Below are positions 1 through 5,720 of a stretch of DNA of 5,720 nucleotides, one piece after another (position 1 is the first letter of the stretch; the number at the start of each line of letters is the position of its first letter). Position numbers and translations under genes: made by a program. The notes beneath the pieces were generated by a model. That model saw only the letters and a list, made by a program, of their open reading frames with translations, did no database searches and was not told the DNA's origin. This DNA is from Pseudomonadota bacterium (GTDB lineage: Bacteria; Pseudomonadota; Gammaproteobacteria; Xanthomonadales; Xanthomonadaceae), in assembly GCA_023394655.1 (NCBI GenBank), contig JAEXAG010000089.1:1-5720 (forward strand), written 5' to 3'.

Positions 1-2194
1 CCTTGTCCTCCTCCACGTCCAGCACGTCGCCGAGCGGATGGCGGATGCGCGTCAGCACGCCGATTTCCTCGCCGTGGGCGACGATCTGCTCCGGCGTGTG
101 CGGGGTGACGGTGACGCGATCGGAATAGGGCACTTCCTCCAGCAGCGTCTTGGACAGCGCGATCTGCTGGCGCAGGTCGTTCTCGCCCATCGCGTGCTTG
201 GGCGTGGACAGCAAGGCCAGCGCCAGCAGGTTGATCGGGTTCACGTCGGCCGCACGATTGACGTTGACCTGGATCTGCTGCGCCAGCGCGGAAACCGTGT
301 TGTTGAGCCAGTCCGGCTTCTCGTCTTCCGACACCGGCTTGCCGTCCCAGCCGCTGGCATGGCGGCGCAGCACGTCGTCGAGCGCGATCGGCTCGCCGAA
401 GTTCACCACCACCTGCCCGTAGTTGCTGCGCAGCACCCTGGGGATGCCGGTCAGCAATTGCCAGACCGATTCCTTTTCCTTGGGCTTGCCGCTCAGCTCG
501 TCGAGGTAGCTGTTGCCTTCCATCAACTTCTCGTAGCCGAGGTAGATGGGCTGGAACAGCACCGGACGGCTGGGCTGGCGCAGGAAGGCGCGCAGCGTCA
601 TCGAGATCATCCCGCCCTTGGGCTGCAGCAGGCGGCCGGTGCGCGAGCGCCCGCCTTCGATGAAGTATTCGACCGAATAGCCGCCGGCGATCAACTGCGC
701 GACGTACTCCGAAAGCACCGCCGAATACAGCACGTTGCCGCGGATGGAACGGCGGATGAAGAACGCCCCGCCCTTGCGCAGGATGGTGCCGATCACCGGC
801 AGGTTGAGGTTGATGCCGGCGACGATGTGCGGCGGCACGATGCCGCGGGTGTAGAGCATGTACGACAGCAACAGGTAATCCATGTGGCTGCGATGGCTCG
901 GCACGTAGATGATCTCGTGCCCGGGCGCGACTTCCTTCAGCTTGTCCAGGTGGTGCACCAGCACGCCGCGGTAGATGCGGTTCCAGACCGGGGTGAGGAT
1001 GAAGCTGAGCGAACGCACCACCGGGTGCGAGTAATCGGCGGCCAGCTCCCAGGCGTAGGCATGGGCCTTCTTCCAGGCATCGGCCGGCTTGCCGCCATCG
1101 CGGCGGGCTTGGTCGGCGATGGCCTGCTTGACCGAATCGGCGGCCAGCACGCGATCGATGAGCATGCGCCGGGTGGAAAGGTCGGGGCCGATGACCGCGG
1201 TGCGGATGCGCCGGAAATGCGTGCGCAACACCCGCGAGAGCTTGCGCACGGTGCGTTCCGGCGGCAGGCCTTCGTCCACGATGCCGCGCAGCGAGACCGG
1301 CGGTGAAAACCGCACCAGCGTGCCGCGGCCGTTGAGCAGGATGGCCAGCAGGCGGCGGAAGCGGCCGACCAGCGCCCAGTTTTCCGAGAACAGCACGGAG
1401 AACCAGCCGCTCTGCTTGTCCGGCGCGCGACCGACGAAGATGGACACCGGCACCAGCTGCACGTCCAGCGCCGGGTTGTCACGGTGCGCCTGCAAGAGCC
1501 GCGCCAGCGAGCCGGAGTGGGTCTTGTTCTCCGCGCCGGGGGCAAGGCCGAGCGCGTTGGCATGGCGACGCGACAGCGCGACGTAGGCACGCTTGCGGCC
1601 GAGCGGATCGCCCGGCAGCGGGTTGAGCGGCGAAGGCAGCCCGGCTTCCTGGCAGGCGCGGTCGAGGATCAACGCGTTGGAGACGCCGTAATCCTCCAGC
1701 ACGTAGCAGATCGGCCGGCCATCGGTATGCACGGCCGGCGCCTCCGGCTCCAGTTTCAGCCCGACCCAGGGTTCCAGCAGGCGCCCGAGCAACTTGGCCC
1801 ACCACGGCCGCGAGACCAGCAGCGGCGTGCGCGGCGCACGCACGGGCTCCGCCGCGGATGCGGCGGCGACGGGCTCGCCGGCTTCGAGCGGGAGTTCGGG
1901 TGCGGCGGGTTCGGAGGATTCCGGCGTCGTGGATTCGATGGCCGCGGCGGCATCGTCCGGCGCGACCGCTTCCGCGGGCTCGGGCGACTCGACGGAACCG
2001 GCAGGTGCCGCCTCGATCTGCTCGACCGGCGCTTCGGCGCCCGGCGCAGCCGCTTCGATCTGCACCGGAGCGGCATCGGGCACGGCCTGCGATGCCGCGG
2101 GCGCATCGACGGGCGGGGTCTTTTCCGGCTCGGGATCGCCGGGTTTCCCGGATTCCGGGAAGGGGAGGAAAGTCTGGTTCGACATCGCCGGCAT
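1..2194 (-). CDS. plsB: Glycerol-3-phosphate 1-O-acyltransferase PlsB (partial, C-terminus beyond the window)
   Basis: PlsB transfers an acyl group from acyl-ACP or acyl-CoA to the sn-1 position of glycerol-3-phosphate, making lysophosphatidic acid at the cytoplasmic face of the inner membrane. About 731 codons are visible. Seen in the translation: a Pro/Ala/Glu-rich segment (residues 1-125), the start of the folded part (RPWWAKLLGRLLEPW near 129-143), acyltransferase block I HRSHMD with catalytic His434 and Asp439, block II GGAFFIRRS, block III FIEGGRSRTGR with Glu513 and Gly515, and block IV PVLFQPIYLGYEKLMEG. The double GG and SRTG of block III are typical of PlsB rather than PlsC. E. coli PlsB is 807 residues with its catalytic His near 306, so the extra length here is N-terminal. 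The ATG at 2194 overlaps the upstream lipoprotein stop (TAATG), and a second in-frame ATG lies at 2185. A GGGGGA run sits very close to the first ATG and about 11 bases from the second, so the start is undecided between them. Translational coupling to the lipoprotein gene is likely. The reading frame is still open at position 1. Confidence 0.96.
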   Translation of the reverse strand, partial: MPAMSNQTFLPFPESGKPGDPEPEKTPPVDAPAASQAVPDAAPVQIEAAAPGAEAPVEQIEAAPAGSVESPEPAEAVAPDDAAAAIESTTPESSEPAAPELPLEAGEPVAAASAAEPVRAPRTPLLVSRPWWAKLLGRLLEPWVGLKLEPEAPAVHTDGRPICYVLEDYGVSNALILDRACQEAGLPSPLNPLPGDPLGRKRAYVALSRRHANALGLAPGAENKTHSGSLARLLQAHRDNPALDVQLVPVSIFVGRAPDKQSGWFSVLFSENWALVGRFRRLLAILLNGRGTLVRFSPPVSLRGIVDEGLPPERTVRKLSRVLRTHFRRIRTAVIGPDLSTRRMLIDRVLAADSVKQAIADQARRDGGKPADAWKKAHAYAWELAADYSHPVVRSLSFILTPVWNRIYRGVLVHHLDKLKEVAPGHEIIYVPSHRSHMDYLLLSYMLYTRGIVPPHIVAGINLNLPVIGTILRKGGAFFIRRSIRGNVLYSAVLSEYVAQLIAGGYSVEYFIEGGRSRTGRLLQPKGGMISMTLRAFLRQPSRPVLFQPIYLGYEKLMEGNSYLDELSGKPKEKESVWQLLTGIPRVLRSNYGQVVVNFGEPIALDDVLRRHASGWDGKPVSEDEKPDWLNNTVSALAQQIQVNVNRAADVNPINLLALALLSTPKHAMGENDLRQQIALSKTLLEEVPYSDRVTVTPHTPEQIVAHGEEIGVLTRIRHPLGDVLDVEEDK
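1820..2194 (-). other. Low-complexity Pro/Ala/Glu-rich N-terminal extension of PlsB
   Basis: Roughly the first 125 residues of PlsB are almost entirely Ala, Pro, Glu, Ser, Val and Asp, with few aromatic or hydrophobic residues, so they should be disordered and acidic. An imperfect internal duplication is visible: QIEAAAPGAEAP (about residues 45-56) followed by QIEAAPAGSVESP (about 59-71). E. coli PlsB begins close to the equivalent of the RPWWAKLL segment and lacks this region. The frame is continuous with the rest of the gene. Its role is unknown; it could be a flexible linker or protein-interaction tail. The alternative is that translation really starts further in, but no ATG downstream of codon 4 was seen before the folded part. 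Confidence 0.75.
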
Positions 2195-3153
2195 TATCCC
2201 CCAGCCAGGTCGTCGGCAGCGGGATCGCCGGCGGCGGGCGCGATCGTGGCCGGATCGGGCTCCGGCGGCGGCAGGGATTCGCGCGCGGCATCGAGATAGT
2301 CGGCCAGATACCAGCGGCCATCGACGCGGATGGCACGGATCACGGTCTGGATCTCGCGGCCATCCAGCAGGTAATGCACGCGCACCTCGGCCGCATCGCC
2401 TTCGCTGCTCACGGTTTCCGCCTGCAGGCTGGCCAGGGTGGCATCCACGCCCAGCCCGTACAGGCCCAGCATCTGCTTGAAGGCGATGTACAGCGGCACC
2501 AGTGCCTTCAGGCTGCCTTCCATGCCGAGGCGGCTGAAATCCGCGTCGCCCTTCACCCCGGCGCGTTCGGCGCCCTTGACCAGCAGCGCGATGCTCTGGC
2601 GGCCCCGCTCGGGATCGCCCAGCGGCGCCTGCGCGGCCCAGCTGGCGAAGCGGTCCACCAGCTGCGTGTAGTGCTGGCGCTCCTGCGCGTTGTAGCCGCC
2701 TTCGCGGCCGAGGTATTCCTTTCCGAACACGCCCAGCCCGCGGGCGGCATCCTGCAGGGCACGGGTCTGCCCGGAAAGCTGGCGGCGGAAGGCCAGCCGC
2801 AACTGTTCCTCGGCGGCCGGGCGGGTCAGCGCGGCGAGCATGGCGGGAATGCGGTCATCCAGCGGCAGCTCGGTCAGCGGCCAACGACTCTCGTCCTGCC
2901 GCCAGGCGGCTTCCACTTCCGCGTGCAGCGCCGGTGGCAGCGCGACGCGGGCGAGCTCCGCCAGTTCGTTCTGGCGCAGGTGGCCGATGAGATCGGTGAC
3001 CGCCTCGGCCGGCGAGGCGGCGCCGGGCGAAAGCGCTTCCACGGACGTGGCGTCGTGCTTGCCCGACGGCGAGGGGGAACAGGCCAGGAGCAGGCCGCAA
3101 GTGGCCGCCAGCCCCCATGCGGCCAGCCAGCGGTGGCGTTGGCGCATCTGCAT
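2194..3153 (-). CDS. Uncharacterised lipoprotein encoded directly upstream of plsB
   Basis: From the chosen ATG at 3153 the product is 319 residues. It opens with a basic n-region (MQMRQRHRW), a hydrophobic stretch and a lipobox LLAC ending at Cys25, followed by Ser, so it should be lipidated and, by the +2 rule, sent to the outer membrane. The mature part (about 295 residues) is mostly helical and charged. Near the C-terminus it has the strand-like pattern VRVHYLLDGREIQTVIRAIR, then VDGRWYLADYLD, reminiscent of NTF2-like or DUF4878-type envelope proteins; this is only a resemblance. The tail is Pro/Ala/Asp-rich and probably disordered. The frame is open back to a TTG at 3291, but those codons run through the terminator at 3250-3274 and would put 46 residues before the signal peptide. 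ATGs at 3204 and 3189 are possible but fit the signal peptide less well. The ribosome site for 3153 is weak (GAAGG, 13 bases away). The stop TAA overlaps the plsB ATG. I do not recognise the family; the reading frame and lipoprotein nature are well supported. Confidence 0.85.
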   Translation of the reverse strand: MQMRQRHRWLAAWGLAATCGLLLACSPSPSGKHDATSVEALSPGAASPAEAVTDLIGHLRQNELAELARVALPPALHAEVEAAWRQDESRWPLTELPLDDRIPAMLAALTRPAAEEQLRLAFRRQLSGQTRALQDAARGLGVFGKEYLGREGGYNAQERQHYTQLVDRFASWAAQAPLGDPERGRQSIALLVKGAERAGVKGDADFSRLGMEGSLKALVPLYIAFKQMLGLYGLGVDATLASLQAETVSSEGDAAEVRVHYLLDGREIQTVIRAIRVDGRWYLADYLDAARESLPPPEPDPATIAPAAGDPAADDLAGG

Positions 3154-3202
3154 AGCCGGATGGATACCTTCAACCCGTGGAGCCCGCATCTTGGCGAATG
3201 CC

Positions 3203-3227
3203 ATGCGCCTGCGGCAAGCCGGCGCAT
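3203..3227. repeat. Inverted repeat ATGCGCC-N11-GGCGCAT upstream of the lipoprotein-plsB pair
   Basis: The 7-base arms at 3203-3209 and 3221-3227 are perfect reverse complements with 11 bases between. The element lies 50-74 bases upstream of the preferred lipoprotein start and downstream (in transcription) of the terminator, where the promoter of the lipoprotein-plsB pair should be. It could be a regulator-binding operator or an mRNA leader hairpin. Arms of seven bases in GC-rich DNA can arise by chance, so the regulatory reading is tentative. Confidence 0.4.
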
Positions 3228-3253
3228 CGGGCAGGCAAAACGGGCAGGCAAAA
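3228..3253. repeat. Perfect 13-bp tandem repeat, two copies
   Basis: CGGGCAGGCAAAA occurs at 3228-3240 and again at 3241-3253 with no gap and no mismatch. The second copy merges into the run of seven A (3250-3256) that forms the T-tract of the minus-strand terminator. The inverted repeat at 3203-3227 abuts it on the other side. It may be a simple slippage duplication of the terminator tail or a pair of binding sites; I cannot tell which. Confidence 0.7.
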
Positions 3254-3274
3254 AAAGGGAGGCCGTGGGCCTCC
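3250..3274 (-). terminator. Rho-independent terminator
   Basis: On the minus strand a perfect 7-bp stem, GGAGGCC pairing with GGCCTCC (3274-3268 and 3264-3258), encloses a CAC loop and is followed within one base by seven T (3256-3250). This is a classic intrinsic terminator for minus-strand transcripts. It ends either the rep-phosphatase message, whose last stop codon is about 110 bases upstream, or the proposed small RNA at 3250-3332. It also argues that the lipoprotein gene begins downstream of it. Confidence 0.85.
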
Positions 3275-3332
3275 GCTTCAAGATCCGGCAAGGCCGGAGG
3301 ACATGTTTGGCAGACGCAGGTTAGCGTCCGCC
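3250..3332 (-). ncRNA. Candidate small structured RNA of about 83 nt
   Basis: Three hairpins lie in a row on the minus strand with no coding sequence. Hairpin 1 has GACGC/GCGTC arms (3328-3324 and 3317-3313) around a six-base loop, extended by GGC/GCC pairs at 3332-3330 and 3311-3309 across one mismatch. Hairpin 2 has TCCGGC/GCCGGA arms (3298-3293 and 3289-3284) with a three-base loop. Hairpin 3 is the intrinsic terminator. Between hairpins 1 and 2 lies a mostly single-stranded, C-rich stretch containing TCCTCC (3301-3296), complementary to a Shine-Dalgarno sequence. Hairpin 1 begins about six bases after a possible -10 element in the AT-rich block upstream. The layout matches trans-acting sRNAs. 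The alternative is a structured 3' UTR of the phosphatase mRNA. I could not match it to a named family. Confidence 0.42.
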
Positions 3333-3337
3333 GAAAC

Positions 3338-3382
3338 TTTATGCAACACCTGAAGTTCTATTATTCAAGTAATTGTTTTCAA
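3338..3382 (-). promoter_or_regulatory. AT-rich promoter-like region before the hairpin cluster
   Basis: Just after the phosphatase stop codon the sequence drops to a markedly AT-rich stretch (about 3335-3395) in otherwise very GC-rich DNA. Two sigma-70-like arrangements can be read on the minus strand. One is TTGAAT (3368-3363) and CATAAA (3343-3338) with a somewhat long 19-base spacer, which would start RNA at about 3332. The other is TTGAAA (3382-3377) and TAGAAC (3360-3355) with a 16-base spacer, starting near 3348. Both match the consensus only partly. Either would drive transcription into the hairpin cluster at 3250-3332. Confidence 0.4.
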
Positions 3383-3385
3383 ACG

Positions 3386-4270
3386 TTATTTTTCCAGCGA
3401 CTCGCGCTTGATCCGGCGCCGCTCCTCACGCGGCAGGCGCCACTGGTTGTCGAACAGGGCCGGTTCCCAGCTGCCGTAGGTGGGATTGGGCAGCATCCAC
3501 CAGCGATCGCCCCACCAGGCATCGTGCTGCGCGGCCTGCGCGGCGCGGGCGGCCGGGGTGTTGCGCGCGACTTGGACGAAATCGCCGAGCTGGTCGCCGA
3601 ACTGCATCACGATGCGGTACTGGCCGGCGGCCAGGCGGCGGCGGCAGAGTTTTTCGCTGCCCTTCTGCTCGCAGCCGGGCACGTCCATGCCGAGGCCGTA
3701 GAACACGTGTTCGTTGGCGACCGGCATGCCAACCGCGCGCAGGTTGGCCAGGGTGGCGTCCTTCAGATGGGCGCCCCGGTTGGAGATGTAGAGGATGGTG
3801 ACGCCGCGGGCCTCGGCCGCACGCGCGAACTCCAGCACGCCGGGCACGGCGCGGGCGCGGCCTTCCGCCACCCAGCGATCCCAGCTGGCATCGGCGTATT
3901 CGCCGCCATCGGCCACCAGCCGTGCCTGGTAGGGCGAGTTGTCGAGCACGGTTTCATCGACATCCATCACCACCGCCGGCGGAAGCGGCACCGAAGGAGC
4001 GGGCTGGCGTTCGGCCGGATCGAGCGCGTCCTCGCCCGAGGCCAGCACCGCATCGAGCCGGGCGGCGGCGGCACGATAGATGCCGGTGGTGGCGGTGCGG
4101 TATTCGACCGACCGCTGCACCCAGACGACGGCGTTGAGGTTGTCGTCGGCGGCGACCGTCGGGGACGTGGCCACCGGCCCGGTCGGGGCGGCGGCCTGCG
4201 GCGGGACATGGCGACAGGCACCGAGCGGCAGCAGGGCGGCCAGGATCAGGGCGATGGGGAGCCGGCGCAT
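3386..4270 (-). CDS. Lipoprotein acid phosphatase / 5'-nucleotidase, e(P4) family (HAD subfamily IIIB)
   Basis: A 294-residue HAD phosphohydrolase anchored as a periplasm-exposed lipoprotein; the family hydrolyses nucleoside monophosphates and other phosphomonoesters (H. influenzae e(P4) acts on NMN and is 274 residues). Seen: signal peptide MRRLPIALILAALLPLGAC with lipobox LGAC and lipidated Cys19; a Pro/Ala-rich linker (20-41); motif I VVMDVDETVLDNS with nucleophile Asp103, Asp105 and Thr107; motif II YISNR with Ser163; a motif III lysine candidate in GSEK (Lys207); motif IV GDQLGDF with Asp226 and Asp230; and a Trp-rich C-terminal part (WWGDRWWMLPNPTYGSWEP) typical of the family. All catalytic elements are present. 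The ATG at 4270 is fixed by the signal peptide. It has no clear Shine-Dalgarno, only six C directly before it and a hairpin just upstream. The rep stop is 43 bp away, so the two genes are probably co-transcribed. The precise substrate cannot be told from sequence. Confidence 0.93.
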   Translation of the reverse strand: MRRLPIALILAALLPLGACRHVPPQAAAPTGPVATSPTVAADDNLNAVVWVQRSVEYRTATTGIYRAAAARLDAVLASGEDALDPAERQPAPSVPLPPAVVMDVDETVLDNSPYQARLVADGGEYADASWDRWVAEGRARAVPGVLEFARAAEARGVTILYISNRGAHLKDATLANLRAVGMPVANEHVFYGLGMDVPGCEQKGSEKLCRRRLAAGQYRIVMQFGDQLGDFVQVARNTPAARAAQAAQHDAWWGDRWWMLPNPTYGSWEPALFDNQWRLPREERRRIKRESLEK

Positions 4271-4278
4271 GGGGGGAT

Positions 4279-4299
4279 CTCGCGGGGGAAAGCCGCGAG
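4279..4299 (-). promoter_or_regulatory. Leader hairpin just upstream of the phosphatase start
   Basis: CTCGCGG (4279-4285) and CCGCGAG (4293-4299) are perfect 7-bp inverted arms around a seven-base loop. On the minus strand the stem ends eight bases before the ATG at 4270, and the only GAG that could serve as a ribosome-binding core lies inside its second arm. There is no following T-run, so it is not an intrinsic terminator. It may reduce or regulate translation of the phosphatase; this is inferred from position only. Confidence 0.45.
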
Positions 4300-4313
4300 T
4301 CTAGCCCGCCGGA

Positions 4314-5720
4314 TCACTCGTCGAACAGGGCGCGGATGCTGGCGATGCCGGCGCGGGCGCGTTCCTGCTTGCGGGCGGCATCGGCCACCGGATCGGCCCC
4401 GTCGCGCTGCAGCTCGGCGGCCGGCAGCTCATCGAAGAAGCGCGAAGGCGGCAGCTTGACCACGCTGCCCCAGCGCGTCGCGCGCAGGGAATGCGAGAGC
4501 CACAGCTGTTCCTTGGCGCGGGTGATGCCGACGTAGAGCAGGCGCCGCTCTTCTTCCAGCCGGCCTTCGTCCAGGCTGGCCTCGTGCGGCAGGCTGCCAT
4601 CCTCCATGCCGACGATGAAGACGTAGCGGAACTCCAGGCCCTTGGAGGCGTGCAGGCTCATCAGCCGCACTTGGTTGCCGGCATCGTCCTTGTCGCTGCG
4701 CGAAACCAGCGCCAGCTGCGCGGCCAGATCCCCGACGCCGCTGCCCTTCGCGCCCTCGAACCACTGCGCCAGCTCCTCCAGGTTGCCGGCGCGGATGCGA
4801 TAGAGCTGTTCGGTCTTGCACTGCGCCTTGAGCATGGCATCCAGCCCGGAACGCTGCGCCAGGCTGCGCACCAGATCGGCGGCGGTCTTTTCCTTCGCCT
4901 CGCGGCGCAGGGCGTGGAGGATGTCGGTGAAGCCGTGCAGGGCGTTGCCCGCGCGCGGCGGCAGCTGCTTGAGCAGGCCGACCGATTCGGCGGCGCGCGA
5001 AAGCGGCATGCCGGCCTCGCGCGCCAGCTCGGCCAGCCGCGCCAGCGTGGTCTGCCCCACTTCGCGCCGCGGCGACTGCACCGCACGCAGGAACGCCGCA
5101 TCGTCTTCCGGATTCACCAGCAGGCGCAGCCACGACAACGCATCCTTGACCTCCGCGCGCTCCAGGAACGCCGTGCCGCCGGAGAGGTGATAGGGGATGC
5201 GGAGCAATTGCAGGGCCTTTTCCAGCACCCGCGATTGATGGTTGCCGCGGAACAGGACGCAGAAATCGCTCCAGGGCGCGCCGCGCGAGCGGGCGACGAA
5301 ATCGATCTCGGAAGCGACCTTCTCCGCCTCGTGCTCGCTGTCGCGGCATTCCCAGATGCGGATGCGTTCGCCATCGGCGGAATCGCTCCACAAGGTCTTC
5401 AGGTGCTCGTGCGGGTTGTGGGCGATGAGATGGTTGGCGGCCCGCAGCACGCGGTTGGAGCAGCGGTAGTTCTGCTCCAGCTTGATGATGGTGAGCGCCG
5501 GGTAATCGCTGCCCATCCGCAACAGGTTCTCGGGATTGGCGCCGCGCCAGGCGTAAATGGACTGGTCGTCGTCGCCCACGCAGGTGAACTGGCCGGCATC
5601 GCCCGCCAGCGCGCGGAGCATCCGGTACTGCGCGTCGTTGCTGTCCTGGCACTCGTCCACCAGCAGGTAGCCGATCCGCTCGCGCCAGGCATCGCGGGCC
5701 TCGGCATCGTTTTCCAGCAG
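4314..5720 (-). CDS. rep: ATP-dependent DNA helicase Rep (partial, N-terminus beyond the window)
   Basis: Rep is a superfamily 1A 3'-5' DNA helicase that unwinds DNA ahead of forks, removes bound proteins and helps replication restart. The visible 468 codons run from just before motif II to the stop TGA at 4314. Seen, numbered from the first visible residue: LLVDECQDSN (Walker B, 19-28), GDDDQSIYAWRG (motif III, 49-60), LEQNYRC (motif IV, 81-87), FRGNHQSRVLEKALQ, IPYHLSGGTAF, NPEDDAAFLRAV, LHASKGLEF (motif V, 356-364), VGMEDGSLPHEAS, and YVGITRAKEQL (motif VI, 396-406). FRGNHQSRV, SGGT and NPEDDAAFLR match Rep better than UvrD or PcrA. E. coli Rep is 673 residues, so about 190-200 N-terminal residues with Walker A are missing because the window ends. 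Motif II has Cys where Tyr or Phe is usual. The C-terminus (RAGIASIRALFDE) is not the basic tail of E. coli Rep. Confidence 0.95.
   Translation of the reverse strand: MLENDAEARDAWRERIGYLLVDECQDSNDAQYRMLRALAGDAGQFTCVGDDDQSIYAWRGANPENLLRMGSDYPALTIIKLEQNYRCSNRVLRAANHLIAHNPHEHLKTLWSDSADGERIRIWECRDSEHEAEKVASEIDFVARSRGAPWSDFCVLFRGNHQSRVLEKALQLLRIPYHLSGGTAFLERAEVKDALSWLRLLVNPEDDAAFLRAVQSPRREVGQTTLARLAELAREAGMPLSRAAESVGLLKQLPPRAGNALHGFTDILHALRREAKEKTAADLVRSLAQRSGLDAMLKAQCKTEQLYRIRAGNLEELAQWFEGAKGSGVGDLAAQLALVSRSDKDDAGNQVRLMSLHASKGLEFRYVFIVGMEDGSLPHEASLDEGRLEEERRLLYVGITRAKEQLWLSHSLRATRWGSVVKLPPSRFFDELPAAELQRDGADPVADAARKQERARAGIASIRALFDE

Noticed and set aside
38..1306. Long plus-strand open frame of 422 codons
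   Set aside because: It lies antisense to the conserved acyltransferase core of plsB. Its translation is rich in Arg, His, Gln and Ala without any recognisable motif, as expected for a GC-driven shadow.
2223..2245. Inverted repeat GATCGC...GCGATC near the 3' end of the lipoprotein gene
   Set aside because: Six-base arms with an 11-base spacer inside GC-rich coding sequence are expected by chance, and no T-run or other signal is attached.
3154..3291. N-terminal extension of the lipoprotein from a TTG at 3291
   Set aside because: These 46 codons would be read through the terminator stem and T-run and would place an odd Cys-rich segment before the signal peptide. The ATG at 3153 gives a normal lipoprotein signal sequence.
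1858..3324. Long plus-strand open frame of 488 codons
   Set aside because: It spans antisense to plsB, the lipoprotein gene and the intergenic terminator. It crosses gene boundaries, is Arg-rich and low in complexity, and has no domain pattern.
4279..4299. Hairpin considered as a rep terminator
   Set aside because: On the minus strand it is followed by ATCCCCCC and the phosphatase ATG, with no T-run, so intrinsic termination is unlikely.
2840..4459. Long plus-strand open frame of 539 codons
   Set aside because: It runs antisense through the lipoprotein, the AT-rich intergenic region, the phosphatase and the end of rep. The minus-strand frames carry clear family motifs and this one carries none.
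1..5720. Mobile element, CRISPR, toxin-antitoxin or phage-defence content
   Set aside because: No transposase, integrase, regularly spaced repeats, small paired ORFs or defence-type domains are visible. The Rep helicase fits the housekeeping family rather than a defence UvrD-like protein.

Overview
The window looks like core chromosome from a high-GC gammaproteobacterium, most likely of the Lysobacterales/Xanthomonadales (Lysobacter, Luteimonas, Stenotrophomonas or relatives). The grounds are the very GC-rich third codon positions, the close likeness of the encoded Rep and PlsB proteins to gammaproteobacterial families, and a long Pro/Ala/Glu-rich extension on PlsB. The genus is inferred from composition and protein character; no database search was possible. 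I see no mobile element, CRISPR array, tRNA or rRNA.

All recognisable genes lie on the minus strand, so transcription runs from high to low coordinates. In that order they are: (1) the C-terminal two thirds of the DNA helicase Rep (5720-4314, cut by the window edge); (2) after 43 bp, a periplasmic lipoprotein acid phosphatase/5'-nucleotidase of the e(P4) HAD class (4270-3386); (3) a 232-bp intergenic region (3154-3385); (4) an uncharacterised lipoprotein (preferred start 3153, stop at 2194); (5) plsB, the glycerol-3-phosphate acyltransferase (2194 down to the window edge at 1, C-terminus missing), whose first possible ATG overlaps the lipoprotein stop codon (TAATG).

The intergenic region is the least ordinary part. 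In transcription order it holds an AT-rich promoter-like block, two compact hairpins, a textbook intrinsic terminator (7-bp GC stem followed by seven T), a 13-bp perfect tandem repeat, and a 7-bp inverted repeat with an 11-base spacer. The first part reads well as a gene for a small structured RNA of about 80-90 nt, although a structured 3' UTR of the phosphatase mRNA is also possible. The terminator separates rep-phosphatase from the lipoprotein-plsB pair, which therefore probably has its own promoter.

Functionally, Rep serves replication restart and fork progression, the e(P4)-like enzyme scavenges phosphate or nucleosides at the envelope, and PlsB performs the first acylation of phospholipid synthesis at the inner membrane. 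The coupling of an unknown envelope lipoprotein to plsB suggests, without proving it, a role linked to membrane lipid supply or envelope homeostasis. Long open frames on the plus strand are GC-driven shadows of these genes.
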